NCBI GenBank assembly: GCA_003279715.1
Contig: QCGY01000001.1
Location: 62,001 to 126,000 of the forward strand
Origin: Pelagibacteraceae bacterium AG-390-D18
GTDB lineage: Bacteria; Pseudomonadota; Alphaproteobacteria; Pelagibacterales; Pelagibacteraceae
Direction of reading: 5' to 3'
DNA length: 64,000 bases
The notes under the pieces were generated by a model. That model did no database searches. It was not told the origin of the DNA and worked only from the letters and a program-made list of their open reading frames with translations. Made by a program: the position numbers and the translations under genes. Shown in pieces: positions 61,841 through 64,000 of the stretch. Positions within the stretch are counted from its first letter, which is position 1. Each line of letters begins with the position of its first letter.

Positions 61841-63913
61841 ATGTTTAAAGTACACAAGAAAGAAATAGAAGTAGCAGGAAAGAAGATAAGTTTAGAAACA
61901 GGAAAAGTAGCAAGACAGGCAGACGGAGCAATCATCGCTTCATGCGGTGAAACAGTTATTTTAGCAACAGTGGTAGGAGCAAAGAAAGTAAATCCAGATA
62001 TGGATTATTTTCCATTATCAGTAAACTACCAAGAAAAATATTATGCAGGTGGAAAAATCCCTGGTGGTTATTTTAAAAGAGAAGCAAGACCAACTGAAAG
62101 TGAAACATTAATCTCAAGATTAATTGATAGACCAATTAGACCTTTGTTTCCTGATGCATTTAAAAATGAAGTACAGTTGTTACCAACAGTAATTTCATAT
62201 GATAAAGAAAATCAACCAGATATCCTAGCAATCACTGCATCTTCAGCAGCACTAGCTATCTCAGGAATGCCATTTATGGGGCCTGTAGGAGCATCTAGAG
62301 TAGGTTATGTTGATGGTAAGTATATTCTTAACCCATCAAAAGCTGAATTAGAAAACTCAAGTTTAGATTTAGTTGTAGCAGGTACTAAAGATGCAGTACT
62401 TATGGTTGAGTCAGAAACGTCAGGATTATCTGAAGAAGTAATGTTAGCTGCAGTAAAATTTGGTCACGAAGGGTTTGTTCCAGTAATCGAAATGATAGAG
62501 GAGCTTGCAAAAGAATGCAGAAAACCTGAGTGGACTGTTGAGAAAAAAGATTTATCTGAAGTTAAACAAAAACTTGAGGAAACTTTTACAGCAGATTTAA
62601 CAAAAGCTTTTGCTACAAGGGATAAGCAAGATAGATCAAATCAAATTTCAGAAATTACTGATAAAGCCAAAAAGCTTTTTGAAGGAAATGAAAACTATTC
62701 TGATCTTGATGTCAATTCTCAACTTAAAAATCTTGAAAAGAAAATTGTTAGAACTGACATTCTTAAAAACAAAAACAGAATTGATGGTAGAGGGTTATCT
62801 GATGTAAGACCTATCTCTTGTGAAGTTGGTGTATTGCCAAGAACTCATGGTTCTGCTTTGTTTACTAGAGGAGAAACACAGGCAATTGTTGTTACTACTT
62901 TAGGGACATCTGATGATGAACAAAGAATTGAAAGCTTAGATGGTCTTCAAAGAGAACGATTTATGCTTCACTACAATTTCCCTCCTTTTTCAGTTGGTGA
63001 AACGGGAAGAATTGGAACTGGAAGACGTGAAATTGGTCATGGTAAACTAGCGTGGAGAGCAATTAACTCCTCATTACCTTCAAAAGAGGCGTTTCCATAC
63101 ACTTTTAGAATAGTGTCAGAGATCACAGAATCTAATGGTTCTTCTTCAATGGCTACTGTTTGTGGAGCATCTTTAGCATTAATGGATGCTGGTGTTCCAA
63201 TTAAAGAACCAGTTGCAGGTATTGCAATGGGTTTAATTAAAGAAGGTGATGATTTTAGTGTCCTATCAGATATTTTAGGTGATGAAGATCACTTAGGAGA
63301 TATGGACTTTAAAGTTGCTGGAACTAAAGATGGAATTACTTCACTTCAAATGGATATTAAAATCACGGGTATTACATTTGAAATCATGGAGCAGGCTTTA
63401 AATCAGGCTAAGGATGGAAGAATTCATATCTTAGGTGAAATGAATAAAGCATTATCAGCTTCAAGAGATGATGTTGGTAAACACACTCCAAAAATGGAAC
63501 AAGTAACTGTTGATAAAAAAGACATTGCTGCTGTAATTGGAAAAGGTGGAGCAACGATTAGAGAGATCGTTGAAAAATCAGGTGCTAAAGTTGATGTAAA
63601 TGACGAAGGTGTAGTAACAGTTGCTGCCCCCGATGAAGAGTCTAGAAACATTGCTATGCAGTTTATTAAAGACATCACTGCAAAAGCTGAATTAAATAAA
63701 ATTTATTCAGGTAAAGTAATGAAGATTATGGAATTTGGTGCATTTGTTAACTTCTTGGGAAAACAAGATGGACTAGTTCATATCTCAGAACTTGCAGACA
63801 AAAGAGTTGCTAAAGTTACTGACGTTGTCAAAGAAGGTGACGAAGTTAAAGTTAAAGTGATTGGTTTCGACAGAGGTAAAGTTAAACTTTCTATGAAACA
63901 AGCTGCTGAATAA
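61841..63913 (+). CDS. pnp: polyribonucleotide nucleotidyltransferase (PNPase)
   Basis: The 690-residue protein has two RNase-PH domains (about 1-220 and 310-540, with [15 protein letters not shown] and [17 protein letters not shown]), a linking helical domain, a KH domain ([16 protein letters not shown]) and a C-terminal S1 domain ([19 protein letters not shown]). It degrades RNA phosphorolytically and adds tails. The start at 61841 has GGAAATGAA upstream. No degradosome-binding tail follows the S1 domain. Confidence 0.98.
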   Translation: MFKVHKKEIEVAGKKISLETGKVARQADGAIIASCGETVILATVVGAKKVNPDMDYFPLSVNYQEKYYAGGKIPGGYFKREARPTESETLISRLIDRPIRPLFPDAFKNEVQLLPTVISYDKENQPDILAITASSAALAISGMPFMGPVGASRVGYVDGKYILNPSKAELENSSLDLVVAGTKDAVLMVESETSGLSEEVMLAAVKFGHEGFVPVIEMIEELAKECRKPEWTVEKKDLSEVKQKLEETFTADLTKAFATRDKQDRSNQISEITDKAKKLFEGNENYSDLDVNSQLKNLEKKIVRTDILKNKNRIDGRGLSDVRPISCEVGVLPRTHGSALFTRGETQAIVVTTLGTSDDEQRIESLDGLQRERFMLHYNFPPFSVGETGRIGTGRREIGHGKLAWRAINSSLPSKEAFPYTFRIVSEITESNGSSSMATVCGASLALMDAGVPIKEPVAGIAMGLIKEGDDFSVLSDILGDEDHLGDMDFKVAGTKDGITSLQMDIKITGITFEIMEQALNQAKDGRIHILGEMNKALSASRDDVGKHTPKMEQVTVDKKDIAAVIGKGGATIREIVEKSGAKVDVNDEGVVTVAAPDEESRNIAMQFIKDITAKAELNKIYSGKVMKIMEFGAFVNFLGKQDGLVHISELADKRVAKVTDVVKEGDEVKVKVIGFDRGKVKLSMKQAAE

Positions 63914-63937
63914 TTAATAGCTTAAATTAAAATTACA

Positions 63938-63970
63938 AACCCCTGGAATGAAAATTCTGGGGGTTTTTTT
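63938..63970 (+). terminator. intrinsic terminator of the nusA-pnp operon
   Basis: Twelve-base arms at 63938-63949 and 63954-63965, with one G-U pair, close a GAAA tetraloop; the inner stem includes CCCCTGG against CTGGGGG. Five more T follow the right arm. It stands 25 bp after the pnp stop and is the strongest terminator in the window. Confidence 0.93.
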
Positions 63971-64000
63971 ATATAGAAGATAAACTAATTTTTTTTGAAT

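Noticed and set aside
1-64000. tRNA, rRNA, tmRNA, CRISPR arrays, insertion sequences or prophage genes
   Set aside because: I looked for T-loop GGTTCGA-type patterns, regular spaced repeats, transposase motifs and phage proteins by eye and found none that held up. A dedicated search could still reveal a small RNA.

Overview
The window looks like chromosome from a SAR11-type alphaproteobacterium (Candidatus Pelagibacter or a close relative). The DNA is strongly AT-rich, with homopolymer tracts and AT-ending codons. Genes are packed with spacers of a few bases or small overlaps. Gene order follows the alphaproteobacterial origin region, and many accessory genes expected in these clusters are absent. 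This assignment is inferred from order, composition and protein motifs; no search was run.

Layout. 1-4.1 kb: the end of a LolA-like gene, then a leftward his operon (hisB-H-A-F-E) with HIT and GNAT genes. 4.2-8 kb: hslVU, an Smr protein, a Tim44-like protein, fxsA and secB. 8-11.4 kb: leftward dnaQ-coaE-aroE-maf-ppsR. 11.39-11.66 kb: a gene-free AT-rich gap, the best candidate for the chromosome replication origin. 11.66-22.8 kb: rightward hemE-hemH-hemJ-rho, then mnmE-mnmG-rsmG-parA-parB, with two leftward sulfotransferase paralogues between rho and mnmE and a perfect parS inside rsmG. 22.8-27.4 kb: holA, lptE, leuS and a DUF3576 lipoprotein, leftward. 27.6-30.4 kb: two nearly identical porin genes flanking a winged-helix regulator. 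30.4-36.2 kb: tightly packed small genes, including a 41-codon ArfA-like ribosome rescue factor and a 2OG-Fe(II) oxygenase gene frameshifted at an A9 tract. 36.3-40.1 kb: grpE-dnaK-dnaJ, leftward. 40.1-51.4 kb: rdgB, an LpoA-like lipoprotein activator, rsmI, a BON lipoprotein, maeB, murJ, trpS, nfuA, a Bax-like glucosaminidase, a polysaccharide deacetylase and a very short tsaB. 51.4-63.9 kb: rightward fur-miaB-phoH-ybeY-lnt-metK and nusA-infB-rbfA-rpsO-pnp, ending in a strong terminator.

How it works together. The core is an origin-proximal housekeeping block: replication and segregation (oriC, parS, ParAB, HolA, DnaQ), tRNA and rRNA modification, heme synthesis, proteostasis (HslUV, DnaKJ-GrpE, SecB) and envelope assembly (LolA, LptE, Lnt, MurJ, porins). 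The most notable signals are the oriC candidate with two CtrA-type boxes, matching heat-shock-like promoters placed for leaderless transcription of hslV and grpE, a promoter plus terminator-like hairpin in the nusA leader, a 9-bp tandem repeat in the pnp leader, the porin-regulator-porin duplication, and several extreme gene overlaps. No tRNA, rRNA, CRISPR array or insertion sequence was recognised.
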